Part shown: piece after piece, positions 31,952 to 40,727 of the stretch | How the letters are laid out: every line of letters starts with the position of its first letter | Position numbering within the stretch: position 1 is the first letter of the stretch | From: an uncultured Candidatus Pelagibacter sp. | GTDB taxonomy: Bacteria; Pseudomonadota; Alphaproteobacteria; Pelagibacterales; Pelagibacteraceae | NCBI GenBank assembly: GCA_905618895.1 | Contig: CAJQTA010000038.1 | Coordinates: 1 to 46,633 of the forward strand | Length of the DNA: 46,633 nt | Direction of reading: 5' to 3' | Made by a program: the position numbers and the translations under genes | Notes under the pieces: generated by a model | What the model saw: only the letters and a program-made list of their open reading frames with translations | Told to the model about the DNA's origin: nothing | Databases searched by the model: none

Positions 31952-33238
31952 TTAATTAGAAAATCCATATTTTCTTAATCTTACATCGGCAGTTCGGGCA
32001 TGAGCTTCCATACCTTCATACCTAGAAATTCTAGCACAAGCAGCACCTACAGTTTTTGTAGATTCTTTGGTCATTCTTTGGAAGCTTAAAGTTTTAATAA
32101 ATTTACCAACAAATAAACCTCCTGTATATCGACCAGCACCTTTAGTTGGTAATATATGGTTCGTGCCTGAACATTTATCTCCATAGGCAACAGTCGTTTC
32201 TTCACCAATAAATAGAGATCCATAGTTTTTTAACCTTTTATGGAACCATTCCAAATTTTCTGTTTGAATTTCTAAATGTTCTGGGGCGTAATCATCACTG
32301 ATTGTTGCCATTTCCTCATCGGTATCACAAAGTATAACCTCACCATAATCTCTCCAAGCAGCCTCTGCACTTGTTCTTGGAACTTCTGGTAAATCTGAAA
32401 TTAATTCTGGAACTCTTTTAATTACTTCGTCAGCAACTCTTTTACTTGTTGTATATAACCACGCAGGAGAATTATACCCATGTTCTGCTTGGCCAACTAG
32501 ATCAACAGCAACCATTTCTGCATCAGCTTTGTCATCTGCAATAACAGCAATCTCTGTTGGACCGGCGAACAAATCAATTCCTACTTTACCAAATAAAATT
32601 CTTTTAGCTTCAGCAACAAATTGGTTTCCTGGACCAACTATTATATCAGCTGGAGGGTTATTAAATAATCCATTAGTCATTGAAGCAATACCAGGCACTC
32701 CACCTAAGTTTAAAATAACATCAGCACCGCAAAGGTCAGCTGTATAAACTATTGTTGGATGAGCACCTACATCTTCTTTTGGAGGGCTGCATGCAATTAC
32801 ATTTTTTACACCTGCAACTTTTGCGGTAGTTACACTCATAACAGCGGAAGCTATGTGAGCATATCTGCCACCAGGTATGTAACATCCTGCGGTATTAACG
32901 GGAATTAGTTTTTGACCTGCAAATAAACCTGGTGAAAGCTCTACTTCAAAATCTTGTCCATAATTTTTTAATTGAGCTTCAGCAAACGTTCTAACTCTAT
33001 CATAAGAAAACTGAATATCATCTTTTGTTTTTTGATCTAAAGTTTTTTTAATTTCCTCGATTTTTTCTTTAGAGACAACAATATCACCATCATACTTATC
33101 AAATTTTTTTGTAAGATCTATACAAGCTTGTTCTTTATTTTTTTCAATATCTTTTAATAAACCTTTAACAATTTCTGTAGTTTTTGTGTCATCAGTTGAT
33201 GAAGTTTTAGGTGATTTTTTTAAGTAAGTTATAGCCAT
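31952..33238 (-). CDS. Histidinol dehydrogenase-family enzyme, possibly sulfopropanediol dehydrogenase (HpsN-like)
   Basis: 428-aa HisD-fold NAD enzyme. Conserved points are AGCYIPGGRYAH, IIVGPGNQFVAEAKR, FAGPTEIAV, GQAEHG (zinc ligands), YAPEHLE (catalytic Glu-His), GTNHILPTKGAGRYTGGLFVGKFIKT and EAHARTADVR. The GAGRYTGGL segment differs from biosynthetic HisD and resembles the HpsN branch, which oxidises dihydroxypropanesulfonate to sulfolactate. The location near a phosphate acyltransferase, an Ldh-family enzyme and taurine genes fits sulfonate use. A true HisD role is less likely because no other his genes of that step adjoin it. Confidence 0.75.
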   Translation of the reverse strand: MAITYLKKSPKTSSTDDTKTTEIVKGLLKDIEKNKEQACIDLTKKFDKYDGDIVVSKEKIEEIKKTLDQKTKDDIQFSYDRVRTFAEAQLKNYGQDFEVELSPGLFAGQKLIPVNTAGCYIPGGRYAHIASAVMSVTTAKVAGVKNVIACSPPKEDVGAHPTIVYTADLCGADVILNLGGVPGIASMTNGLFNNPPADIIVGPGNQFVAEAKRILFGKVGIDLFAGPTEIAVIADDKADAEMVAVDLVGQAEHGYNSPAWLYTTSKRVADEVIKRVPELISDLPEVPRTSAEAAWRDYGEVILCDTDEEMATISDDYAPEHLEIQTENLEWFHKRLKNYGSLFIGEETTVAYGDKCSGTNHILPTKGAGRYTGGLFVGKFIKTLSFQRMTKESTKTVGAACARISRYEGMEAHARTADVRLRKYGFSN

Positions 33239-33300
33239 TATTTTATTTTCTTTAATTTTAATAATTTTATTTAAAGCATAACAGCCTTTAATTCAATTAA

Positions 33301-33390
33301 TTAAAAGTATAATCTGTAACCAATATTTACACTAGTCACACAAAGAACAATGACTAGTAAATATAAACTTATATAATCAATAGGTTTCAT
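33301..33390 (-). CDS. Possible 29-residue membrane peptide
   Basis: ATG 33390 to TAA 33301 encodes MKPIDYISLYLLVIVLCVTS followed by VNIGYRLYF: a short polar start and one hydrophobic helix. It lies between the phosphate acyltransferase and HisD-like genes on the same strand. There is no SD, and chance is a real alternative for a frame this short, but the single-span pattern with a basic C-terminal end is typical of small membrane proteins. Confidence 0.3.
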   Translation of the reverse strand: MKPIDYISLYLLVIVLCVTSVNIGYRLYF

Positions 33391-33410
33391 AAATTTAAAA
33401 TTATTTATAT

Positions 33411-34322
33411 TCAATCCAAAGCTACAACAGCTGCAGCAATTGAAGCTAGTCTTGCTTGTGCTTCATCAGATCTACTAGTTATTACAATTGGAACCTTACC
33501 ACCCACAACTACACCGGCCGCACAAGCACCCATAAAATATATCATCATCTTAACTAAACTGTTTCCAGTTTCAACACTTGGAACCAATAATACATCAGCT
33601 TCACCCGCAACAATATTTTTAACACCTTTAATTACTGCAGATTTTTTCGAAATACTGTTATCAAACGCCAAAGGACCAAAAACATCAGCATTTAAGTTAT
33701 CTCCTTTTGCAAGTTTTGTAATTTCATTTGCATCAATAGAGCTTGGCACGCTATCTAAAACTTCCTCTGTTGCCGAAAGCACCGCAACTTTAGGTCTTTC
33801 TATTCCTATACGGTTTGAAAAATCAATTACATTTCTTAAAATATGCATTTTTGTTTTTATATTTGGCAAGACATTTAAAGCACCATCTGTAATTATTAGT
33901 GGCTTATCATCTTTAGTAGTCGTCATATGCCAAATATGGCTTAGCCTAGTTTTTCCAAGTAAATTATATTCTCTTTTTAAAACTTCTTTCATTAGAATAT
34001 CTGTATGAATATGACCTTTAACAATAATCTTCACTTTATCTTCACTTGCTAGTTTTGCTGCTATTGCAGCTGTATTATTTTCTACAGGTTCATCAATTAT
34101 TTCATAAGATGAAATGTCCCACTTTAATTGTTCTGCACACTTTAAAATCTCTTGTTTATTACCAATAAATATAGGTGTTATTAAATTTTCATCAACAGCA
34201 TCTTGGACAGAAAGCATCGGCAAAGGTAGTCCCGCATTAACAATGGCAGCTTTGACACCTTTCTTTTTATGAGCCACATCTAATAGATTATTCGGGCAAA
34301 CAATTTCTTTATTTGAAAGCAT
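33411..34322 (-). CDS. Phosphate acetyl/butyryltransferase family enzyme
   Basis: 303-aa enzyme of the Pta/Ptb family: LGKTRLSHIWHM, PLIITDGALNVLPNIKTKMHI, VAVLSATEEV and LLVPSVETGNSLVKMMIYFMGACAAGVVVGGKVPIVITSRSDEAQARLASIA are diagnostic. It interconverts acyl-CoA and acyl-phosphate. In sulfonate degradation Xsc releases acetyl phosphate from sulfoacetaldehyde and a phosphate acetyltransferase makes acetyl-CoA; the setting suggests this role, but Xsc is outside the window. Divergent from the epoxide hydrolase (49 bp). Confidence 0.87.
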   Translation of the reverse strand: MLSNKEIVCPNNLLDVAHKKKGVKAAIVNAGLPLPMLSVQDAVDENLITPIFIGNKQEILKCAEQLKWDISSYEIIDEPVENNTAAIAAKLASEDKVKIIVKGHIHTDILMKEVLKREYNLLGKTRLSHIWHMTTTKDDKPLIITDGALNVLPNIKTKMHILRNVIDFSNRIGIERPKVAVLSATEEVLDSVPSSIDANEITKLAKGDNLNADVFGPLAFDNSISKKSAVIKGVKNIVAGEADVLLVPSVETGNSLVKMMIYFMGACAAGVVVGGKVPIVITSRSDEAQARLASIAAAVVALD

Positions 34323-34371
34323 AAGATATATTTAAATTGAATTTATAATAAGTATATACTGTAAATCAATA

Positions 34372-35514
34372 ATGATTAAGCCTTTTAAAATAGACATACC
34401 CGATATAGAGCTTCAAGAAATTTATAATAAGGTGAAAAATTACCCATGGCATGAAATGCCTGATGATGGTGGTTGGGGCTATGGAACCAATCTTGAATAC
34501 ATGAAAGAAATATCAAGCTATTGGGTAAAAGATTTTGATTGGCGTAAACATGAAGCAGAAATAAATAAATTTTCAAATTTTAAAACAAATGTGGACAATA
34601 TTGATATTCATTTTATTCATGAAAAAGGAAGCGGATCTAATCCCACACCATTATTATTGATGCATGGATGGCCAGGATCGATAGTTGAATTTTTACATAT
34701 TATAGAAAAACTTGCACATCCTGAAAAATTTGGGGGCAAAGAAGAAGATGGGTTTGATGTAATTGCTCCATCATTACCAGGTTTTGGTTTTTCTGGAAAA
34801 CCTTCAAGGCCAATAGGTCCTAGAAAAATTGCTAATATTTTTAATAAGTTAATGGTAGATAGTCTTAATTATAAAAATTATTTAGCACAAGGTGGAGATT
34901 GGGGAGCAACAATTGCTAACTGGATAGGCTATGATCATTCAAAAAACTGTAACGCAATACACATCAACTGTTTAACAATGCGACACCCTGATGGGCCGCA
35001 ATCTAAAGAAGAAGAGGAATGGCAAAATAAATTTGATAAAGATCAAATAATGCAAGATGGATATAGAACTCAACAAGCAACTAAGCCTCAGACATTAAGT
35101 TATGCTATGATGGATAGCCCAGTTGGAATTGCTGCTTGGATAATTGAAAAAATGTACTCTTGGTCAGATTTAAAAGATAACAATATTGAAAGTGTTTATT
35201 CCAAAGATACCTTGTTGGCAAATATTATGGTTTATGTAGTTACAAAAACTTTTAATACCGCTTCATGGATTTACTATGGAAGAAGGGAAGAGGGTGGTCG
35301 TTTTTTTCCTAAAGATTTTAAAAAAATTAAAATACCAACAGGTATTGCGGTATTTCCAAAGGAAATGTCTGCTTGGCCGCCAAGGTCTTATGTAGAGAGA
35401 ATTTTTAATGTCAAACAATGGACAGAAATGCAAAGTGGAGGTCATTTTGCTGCAATGGAACAACCAGACTTATTAGTTAATGACATTTTTCAGTTTGCTA
35501 GAATTATTCGTTAA
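34372..35514 (+). CDS. Epoxide hydrolase, alpha/beta fold with EHN domain
   Basis: 380-aa protein: N-terminal EHN domain (~1-110, KPFKIDIPDIELQEIYNKVKNYPW) followed by an alpha/beta-hydrolase core. The nucleophile is D176 in QGGDWGATIA, the oxyanion-hole motif is HGWPGS (98-103), and the catalytic His is in SGGHFAAMEQPDLL near the C-terminus. It opens epoxides to diols, resembling microsomal-type epoxide hydrolases. The natural substrate in a marine bacterium is unknown. Single gene on its strand, between two minus-strand units. Confidence 0.88.
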   Translation: MIKPFKIDIPDIELQEIYNKVKNYPWHEMPDDGGWGYGTNLEYMKEISSYWVKDFDWRKHEAEINKFSNFKTNVDNIDIHFIHEKGSGSNPTPLLLMHGWPGSIVEFLHIIEKLAHPEKFGGKEEDGFDVIAPSLPGFGFSGKPSRPIGPRKIANIFNKLMVDSLNYKNYLAQGGDWGATIANWIGYDHSKNCNAIHINCLTMRHPDGPQSKEEEEWQNKFDKDQIMQDGYRTQQATKPQTLSYAMMDSPVGIAAWIIEKMYSWSDLKDNNIESVYSKDTLLANIMVYVVTKTFNTASWIYYGRREEGGRFFPKDFKKIKIPTGIAVFPKEMSAWPPRSYVERIFNVKQWTEMQSGGHFAAMEQPDLLVNDIFQFARIIR

Positions 35515-35760
35515 TTAAAAATTTTTTCTTGGGTCTTTTAAAGTTTTGATTTTATCAAGCATACCTGTTAATTTTGCAGTAATAAAAACGACATATACAA
35601 AAACAAATCCTAACGCCATTGAGGATAGAATAGTATATATTGCTGTCAGAATTTCTGCTTCGAACCAATTTTCAATATCTGTATTTGAGTAATAAAGAAT
35701 ATTCCAAAACACAAAAAATGTTACCTCGTATATTATGATAATTTTAAAAACAGGACGCAT
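35515..35760 (-). CDS. Small two-span membrane protein, 81 aa
   Basis: 81-aa protein with two hydrophobic segments (about 5-23 and 38-63) and a basic C-terminal tail (KIKTLKDPRKNF). No family is recognised. It follows the Ldh-family gene after 24 bp and may be the last gene of the tauABC-ldh unit. Stop codons adjoin those of the convergent epoxide hydrolase gene. Confidence 0.6.
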   Translation of the reverse strand: MRPVFKIIIIYEVTFFVFWNILYYSNTDIENWFEAEILTAIYTILSSMALGFVFVYVVFITAKLTGMLDKIKTLKDPRKNF

Positions 35761-35784
35761 AGTTAAAGAGTTATTATAGTGATT

Positions 35785-36807
35785 TTATTTTATTAAACTA
35801 TTCAAATCTTTTAGTATATTTTTTGTAATTTTAATCTCTTTTTTTACGTTATTCTTGTATCTATTGAATTTACTTTGCCCAGGATAAAGAATTTCCTTTA
35901 CACCTTTTATCTTGGGTAATTTTTTGATTGTTTTGATATTATCTTTAATTCTTTTATTAAAATCATTTCCTACAAACAGGTTGGGCTTTATTACAAAAAA
36001 TAAATGACCTATATTTTGGGGTCCACTAAAGTCAGTAAAGGGATCCTTAACACGACCCGCATGATTACCTCCTGTAAAAACACCACTTAAAATATCAACC
36101 ATCCAAGCTAAACCAGATCCTCTAAAACCTGCTATTGGTAATTGAACACCTTCTAAAGCTTTTTTAGGATCTGTTGTTGGTTTTCCATACTTATCTAAAG
36201 CTACTCCTTCAGGAATTTTTCCCCCCTCTCTTGCAGCAACCCTAATCTTACCTCTGTTAATCATTGAAATTGAGGTATCTAATATAAATGGAACTTTTGA
36301 TCCTGTTGGAGTTCCAAAACAAATAGGGTTTGTACCAAACAAACTTTTCCTTGCTCCATGTGGTGCTACGGCTGGAGGAGCGCTAGTAAAAACCATCACC
36401 ATTAAATTTTGTTTAACAGCTTGTTCAGCATAATATCCTGACAAACCATAGTGACCACTATTTTTAACTGCAACTAAACCTAGGCCAGTTTTTTTTGCAT
36501 TATTGATGGCAGTTTTAACTGCAATATCTGCTGCCACAAAACCAATGCTATTATTAGCATCGACATGTGAAATAGATTGTGAAATCTTTTTAATTTTTAT
36601 TTTAGGTTTTGCGTTTATGACTTTTTTTTTTATCCGGTCACAGTACATTTTTAATCTAGATAACCCATGAGAAGGAGCACCAACTAGTTCTGCGTTAATT
36701 AATGCTTCAGCACAAATTAAAGCATGATTATTACTTAATTTATGTTTTTTAAATATATTAATGATTGCTTTTTTTAAAAGATCTTTCTTCACCTCAACCT
36801 TTTCCAT
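35785..36807 (-). CDS. Ldh-family (malate/sulfolactate-type) NAD(P) dehydrogenase
   Basis: 340-aa enzyme of the YlbC/ComC-like malate/L-lactate dehydrogenase family, unrelated to Rossmann LDH. Conserved stretches are GAPSHGLSRL, GLGLVAVKNSGHYGLSGYYAEQAV, LFGTNPICFGTP, FILDTSISMINRGKI and GFRGSGLAWMVDILSGV. Known members act on malate, ureidoglycolate, sulfolactate or pyrroline carboxylate. Beside tauABC and an HpsN-like gene, sulfolactate (to sulfopyruvate) is an interesting candidate, but not proven. It overlaps tauC by 14 nt. Confidence 0.82.
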   Translation of the reverse strand: MEKVEVKKDLLKKAIINIFKKHKLSNNHALICAEALINAELVGAPSHGLSRLKMYCDRIKKKVINAKPKIKIKKISQSISHVDANNSIGFVAADIAVKTAINNAKKTGLGLVAVKNSGHYGLSGYYAEQAVKQNLMVMVFTSAPPAVAPHGARKSLFGTNPICFGTPTGSKVPFILDTSISMINRGKIRVAAREGGKIPEGVALDKYGKPTTDPKKALEGVQLPIAGFRGSGLAWMVDILSGVFTGGNHAGRVKDPFTDFSGPQNIGHLFFVIKPNLFVGNDFNKRIKDNIKTIKKLPKIKGVKEILYPGQSKFNRYKNNVKKEIKITKNILKDLNSLIK

Positions 36808-38707
36808 GCCATGGAATGGTTTTGGTAATTATTTTTCTTAAAGCAATATCAAATAAAAGACCAAGCATCCCCATTACAAAAATAGTTATCCAAATAACCT
36901 CATATTGAAAATATTTTTTAGCAACATTTTCAACAAACCCAATACCTGTTGTTCCAGCCAAAAATTCTGCTGCAACCAAAGTTCCCCAACACATTCCAAC
37001 AGCAACCCTAACACCTGTTAAAATTTCAGGTAGTGAGTTTGGAAAAATTACGTGTCTTAATATTTGCCACTTTGAAGCCCCAAGAGAATGTGAGGCATGA
37101 ATTTTAGATAATTGAGTCCCAGAAGCACCAGCTCTAGCAGAAATGATCATTATTGAAAAAGAAACCATAAACAATAAGAATACTTTTCCAACGTTATCAA
37201 TTCCAAATACAGTAATCACTAGTGGAGCCCAAGCAAGTGGAGGGACGGGTCTATAAAGTTCAATTAATGGATCAAAAAATCCTTTAGCAAATCTATTTAA
37301 ACCCATCAACAAACCAAGTGGTACACCGAAAATTATTCCAAGCACTAATCCTAAGAGAACTCTTAGGAAAGAATCCCAAATATGACCCATAGGTACTGGT
37401 ATTTTAAATAATTTAAATTCACCAGTAACAACATTATAAACTTTACTTTTAAAGTTTGGTTTTACAGTTCCCTCATTGCTATGAACGGGGTATTTCCCTG
37501 GAATAATATCTGCAATCCAATCTGGCAAAATAAAGCCAACAATTTTACTAACATCCATCATTTCATACCAAATCATTGGGATATTCTTAAATCCAACACT
37601 TGGTTTTATTAAAAGTGTAAATTTTTTTAAAGTGTCTGACGGTTTGGGTAGCCATCTGCCAGAACCTTGCTCTGAACAATTAGGACCACTTGAAATTATT
37701 GTTCCAGTAGGAAATAAAAATATATCAATTAATCTCAGACTTCCTTGCTCTTTTTTTTGAATAACATCAAATTCTATAATTGCTTGTTGCATAGCATCAA
37801 GAGTTTTTGGAGGAAATATACTTGCGTATTCAATTCTCCTTGCAATTTTAAGTACATCTTTTGCCAATATTGATGCTACTTTATGTGTTTCATCTAATTC
37901 CGATCTATATTTTTTAATTCCATCTTTGATCTCTTTTATTAAAGCTTTGTATTGAGTATTATGATTTCTTAATTTGAAAAAATCATCACTAATAATTATT
38001 AATTCTTTTGCAGCGGCATCAAATTTTAATCCTTTTTTAGTTTCAGGAATGGTTGGAATTTCTATTGTATTTGTTACAGCGGTTCCTGATGAGCCCCATC
38101 CACCTTGTGTTTTTAAACTCTCAATTCTTTTATTTTCTTCTTCAATACTTTTTATTGGTGGATAGCTTATTTTTTGAAAATCTTCTGTTAACCAAATAAT
38201 TCTATTAGTTAGTTCGTTAAGTTTAATTTTTGTTTTATTCTCAAGAAGCACTTCATTTGTTAGTAGTGGAATCGTTCTTTTAGTTTTTTTAATAAATCCT
38301 AAAAGTTTATCCTTATCTTGATTTCTTATTGCTGATGAATTTCTAATTTCATTAGCTAATTTTTTAATATTTCTATTCTCAGCTTTAATAATTGAAGTAC
38401 TTTTAAATTCCCTTTCATTTATTGGAAACAAATACTTTAATGAAAGCATCGAATCGTTAACTTTTGCTACTTGGCAAAGTTCATTAGCAGACTGAGGATA
38501 AAAAGACTTTGCTAAATCCCATGAATAATAAAGCCATGCTATTAATAAAAAACTACTTCCAACAATAATCCAGTGAGCTCCACCCTTAGCTCTTTCAGGG
38601 TTTCCAAAAACAGCATCTATTTTTTCAGTTTTAGCTAGTTTTATTCCATAAAGAATAGAACCAATAACAGCAAAGATAATTAAAAATGTTATAATACCTG
38701 TAATCAT
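36794..38707 (-). CDS. tauC: TauC-type ABC permease with a large inserted domain
   Basis: 637 aa, more than twice the usual ~275 aa of TauC/SsuC. The permease core is normal: WDSFLRVLLGLVLGIIFGVPLGLLMG, PVPPLAWAPLVI, and the EAA loop SLGASKWQILRHVIFPNSLPEI at ~541-561. Two helices open the protein (~2-22 and ~46-64). Between the second and the RWLPKPSDTL segment, where typical TauC has its LPSP motif, about 270 residues are inserted, mostly charged helices, probably periplasmic and coiled-coil; a second insertion of ~60 residues precedes the core. It overlaps ldh by 14 nt and lies 1 nt after tauB. Confidence 0.85.
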   Translation of the reverse strand: MITGIITFLIIFAVIGSILYGIKLAKTEKIDAVFGNPERAKGGAHWIIVGSSFLLIAWLYYSWDLAKSFYPQSANELCQVAKVNDSMLSLKYLFPINEREFKSTSIIKAENRNIKKLANEIRNSSAIRNQDKDKLLGFIKKTKRTIPLLTNEVLLENKTKIKLNELTNRIIWLTEDFQKISYPPIKSIEEENKRIESLKTQGGWGSSGTAVTNTIEIPTIPETKKGLKFDAAAKELIIISDDFFKLRNHNTQYKALIKEIKDGIKKYRSELDETHKVASILAKDVLKIARRIEYASIFPPKTLDAMQQAIIEFDVIQKKEQGSLRLIDIFLFPTGTIISSGPNCSEQGSGRWLPKPSDTLKKFTLLIKPSVGFKNIPMIWYEMMDVSKIVGFILPDWIADIIPGKYPVHSNEGTVKPNFKSKVYNVVTGEFKLFKIPVPMGHIWDSFLRVLLGLVLGIIFGVPLGLLMGLNRFAKGFFDPLIELYRPVPPLAWAPLVITVFGIDNVGKVFLLFMVSFSIMIISARAGASGTQLSKIHASHSLGASKWQILRHVIFPNSLPEILTGVRVAVGMCWGTLVAAEFLAGTTGIGFVENVAKKYFQYEVIWITIFVMGMLGLLFDIALRKIITKTIPWHGKG

Positions 38708-38708
38708 A

Positions 38709-39506
38709 TTAAATGTCTTTACCCATTATTTCTTCTTCCATGTCCCAAATCATGGTTAGAATTTCTTCTCTTTTACTCCCAAAATCTTTAGTCTTTTTAA
38801 TTTCTCTTAAATCACCATCTATCCCCATTGAAGCAAAAGGTAATTTATACTCTTTATGTATTCGGCCTGGTCTTGGTGCCATTACATATAATCTTTCACC
38901 AAGTAACAAAGCTTCCTCAACTGAGTGGGTAATTAAAATAATTGTTTTTCCTGTTTCTTTCCAAATTTTTAAAACTAATGACTGCATTTTTTCTCTTGTA
39001 AGTGCATCTAGCGCTCCTAGAGGTTCATCCATTAAAATTAAATCTGGATCATTAATTAAACATCGTGCAAGAGCAACTCTTTGCTGCATACCACCAGACA
39101 ATTGATAGGTTGGTGTATCCCCAAAACCTTGCAAGCCAACTATATCTAACCATTCATCAACTTTTTTTGCTGTTTTAATTGGATCTTCTTTTTTCATTCT
39201 TAAACCAAAGTCCACATTCTCAGAAACTGTTAACCATTCAAATAAAGCACCCTGTTGAAAAACCATTCCTCTTTCAACGCCAGGGCCATTAATTTCATTG
39301 CCGTTAAGAGTAATTACTCCTGAAGTTGGTCTAAGAAAGCCAGCTGTAATATTTAGTAAAGTTGTTTTTCCACATCCAGAAGGACCAAGAACAGTCAAAA
39401 GTTCTCCTTTTTTAAGTGTGAAATTTACATCCTTTAACGCATGAACAGTTTCTCCCTTTGGAGTTTTAAAGATCATGTTTAAATTTTGAGAAATTAAATC
39501 ACTCAT
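38709..39506 (-). CDS. tauB: TauB-type ABC transporter ATPase
   Basis: 265-aa ATPase. Walker A GPSGCGKTT at 41-49, signature LSGGMQQ at 136-142, Walker B LILMDE at 156-161, and ITHSVEEALLLGERLYVMAPRPGRI, which is typical of the nitrate/sulfonate/taurine subfamily. It powers import through TauC. It lies after a terminator-like hairpin that separates it from tauA, so it may be expressed at a lower level than the binding protein. Confidence 0.92.
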   Translation of the reverse strand: MSDLISQNLNMIFKTPKGETVHALKDVNFTLKKGELLTVLGPSGCGKTTLLNITAGFLRPTSGVITLNGNEINGPGVERGMVFQQGALFEWLTVSENVDFGLRMKKEDPIKTAKKVDEWLDIVGLQGFGDTPTYQLSGGMQQRVALARCLINDPDLILMDEPLGALDALTREKMQSLVLKIWKETGKTIILITHSVEEALLLGERLYVMAPRPGRIHKEYKLPFASMGIDGDLREIKKTKDFGSKREEILTMIWDMEEEIMGKDI

Positions 39507-39535
39507 AGAAAATAGCTTTATATTAAATCTCTTTT

Positions 39536-39572
39536 AAAAAAATAGGCACCAATTTAATAAATTGGCGCCTAT
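39536..39572 (-). terminator. Strong stem-loop between tauA and tauB, probable partial terminator
   Basis: On the minus strand ATAGGCGCCAATTT (39572-39559) pairs with AAATTGGTGCCTAT (39555-39542) with one G-U pair, a 14-bp stem with a short loop, followed by TTTTTTT (39542-39536). This is a standard intrinsic terminator. Placed between tauA and tauBC it probably stops most transcripts and raises the amount of binding protein relative to the membrane parts. On the plus strand the G-U becomes A-C and no T-run follows. Confidence 0.82.
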
Positions 39573-39595
39573 CTAATTCTATCTTACTCTCTAAA

Positions 39596-40540
39596 TTATA
39601 GAGGTAAAAAACTTGTATCGACTGCTCCTCTAGGAGTGCCCATTCCTTTTAAGAAACCATCAAGATTTCCACCTGATTCCATAGATTTTTTAGTGTCTGC
39701 AGCGTTCAAAAATACAAATCCACCTAAAGTTTCTTTCATATCTCCAAGCGCCATCTCAGCATCTTTTGCAATTACATTCATGTCACTTTTACCTGCTGCA
39801 TATCTAGCATTAGCTTCATGAGTTACTTCTATGAAAGTTCTTAACATTTCTGGATTTTCTTTCATAAATTTATCAGTAACAGATGTAATATCGATACCTT
39901 TGATACCTGCATCACGAGCTGCTTGAACCGTTAATAATCTTGTACCAACAGTTAAAGCTGCTTTAATAGAGTTACCACCAAATAAACAAGCCATTACAAC
40001 GTCACCAGAAACTAGTGCAGCAGCACCTTCTTCAGGATCCATTTGAATAACTGTCATTTTGCTTTTATTAGCACCAACAACTTTCATACTTTCATCAAAA
40101 ACATACTCAGCCATAGTTCCAAGAGGAACTGCAACTTTTTTGCCTTCTAACTCAGATCCGTTAGCTGATGTAATACCAGAAGCTTTAGATGTAACACAAG
40201 TTGTTCCACCCATTCCGTATTCCATAGCAACGTCTACAAGTTTCAAAGGTGCTTTAGATTTAACAGCATTAATAAATGGCACTAAACCTTGTGAGTAAGA
40301 TATATCAATATCTCCTGCTAACATAGCGTCAGTCATTGCACCACCATTTGAAAAGTTAGTCCATACAACTGGAACACCTATAGCTTTATCAAACATTTTT
40401 TTAACTTTGTCTTCTTGGTTTGGAGTAGGCCATTCTAAAAAGAATGCAACTCTAACTGACTTAGCAGCTGCATTTGCAACTGATACAGATAAGTTAAGAG
40501 CAACTACAGTACCAAGAATAAAACTAATTATTTTTTTCAT
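39596..40540 (-). CDS. tauA: TauA-type periplasmic substrate-binding protein
   Basis: 314-aa binding protein with a signal peptide (MKKIISFILGTVVALNLSVS, cleavage near VANA at ~24). The mature part KSVRVAFFLEWPTPNQE... and the SxSQGLVPFINA stretch follow the NMT1/TauA family, and SNGGAMTDAMLAGDIDISYSQG binds the ligand. The MEYGMGGTTCVT segment has a cysteine near the ligand pocket. Taurine is the likely ligand by context. An SD (gagaagga) precedes the ATG and a promoter is visible upstream. Confidence 0.88.
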   Translation of the reverse strand: MKKIISFILGTVVALNLSVSVANAAAKSVRVAFFLEWPTPNQEDKVKKMFDKAIGVPVVWTNFSNGGAMTDAMLAGDIDISYSQGLVPFINAVKSKAPLKLVDVAMEYGMGGTTCVTSKASGITSANGSELEGKKVAVPLGTMAEYVFDESMKVVGANKSKMTVIQMDPEEGAAALVSGDVVMACLFGGNSIKAALTVGTRLLTVQAARDAGIKGIDITSVTDKFMKENPEMLRTFIEVTHEANARYAAGKSDMNVIAKDAEMALGDMKETLGGFVFLNAADTKKSMESGGNLDGFLKGMGTPRGAVDTSFLPL

Positions 40541-40577
40541 TATTATTCCTTCTCGTTAATTTAATTAAATTATCGAC

Positions 40578-40606
40578 ATTAAAATTCAATTTAAGAGAGA
40601 TGTAAA
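40578..40606 (-). promoter_or_regulatory. Putative tauA promoter
   Basis: On the minus strand TTTACA (40606-40601) and TTTAAT (40583-40578) are 17 nt apart, 38 bp upstream of the tauA ATG. Five and five of six bases match the sigma-70 consensus. The remaining divergent region up to the aminotransferase start (40607-40727) has a poly-A stretch and no clear operator. Confidence 0.4.
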
Positions 40607-40727
40607 ACAAAAAAAAATACACACTCTTAGGTTGTAGGGCTTAAAGTTGATCTATACAGCAAAAATAACTCTAGCAAAGATATTAATTTAGTCTAAGAAT
40701 TTAAAAACAATTAAAATTAAAAATATT

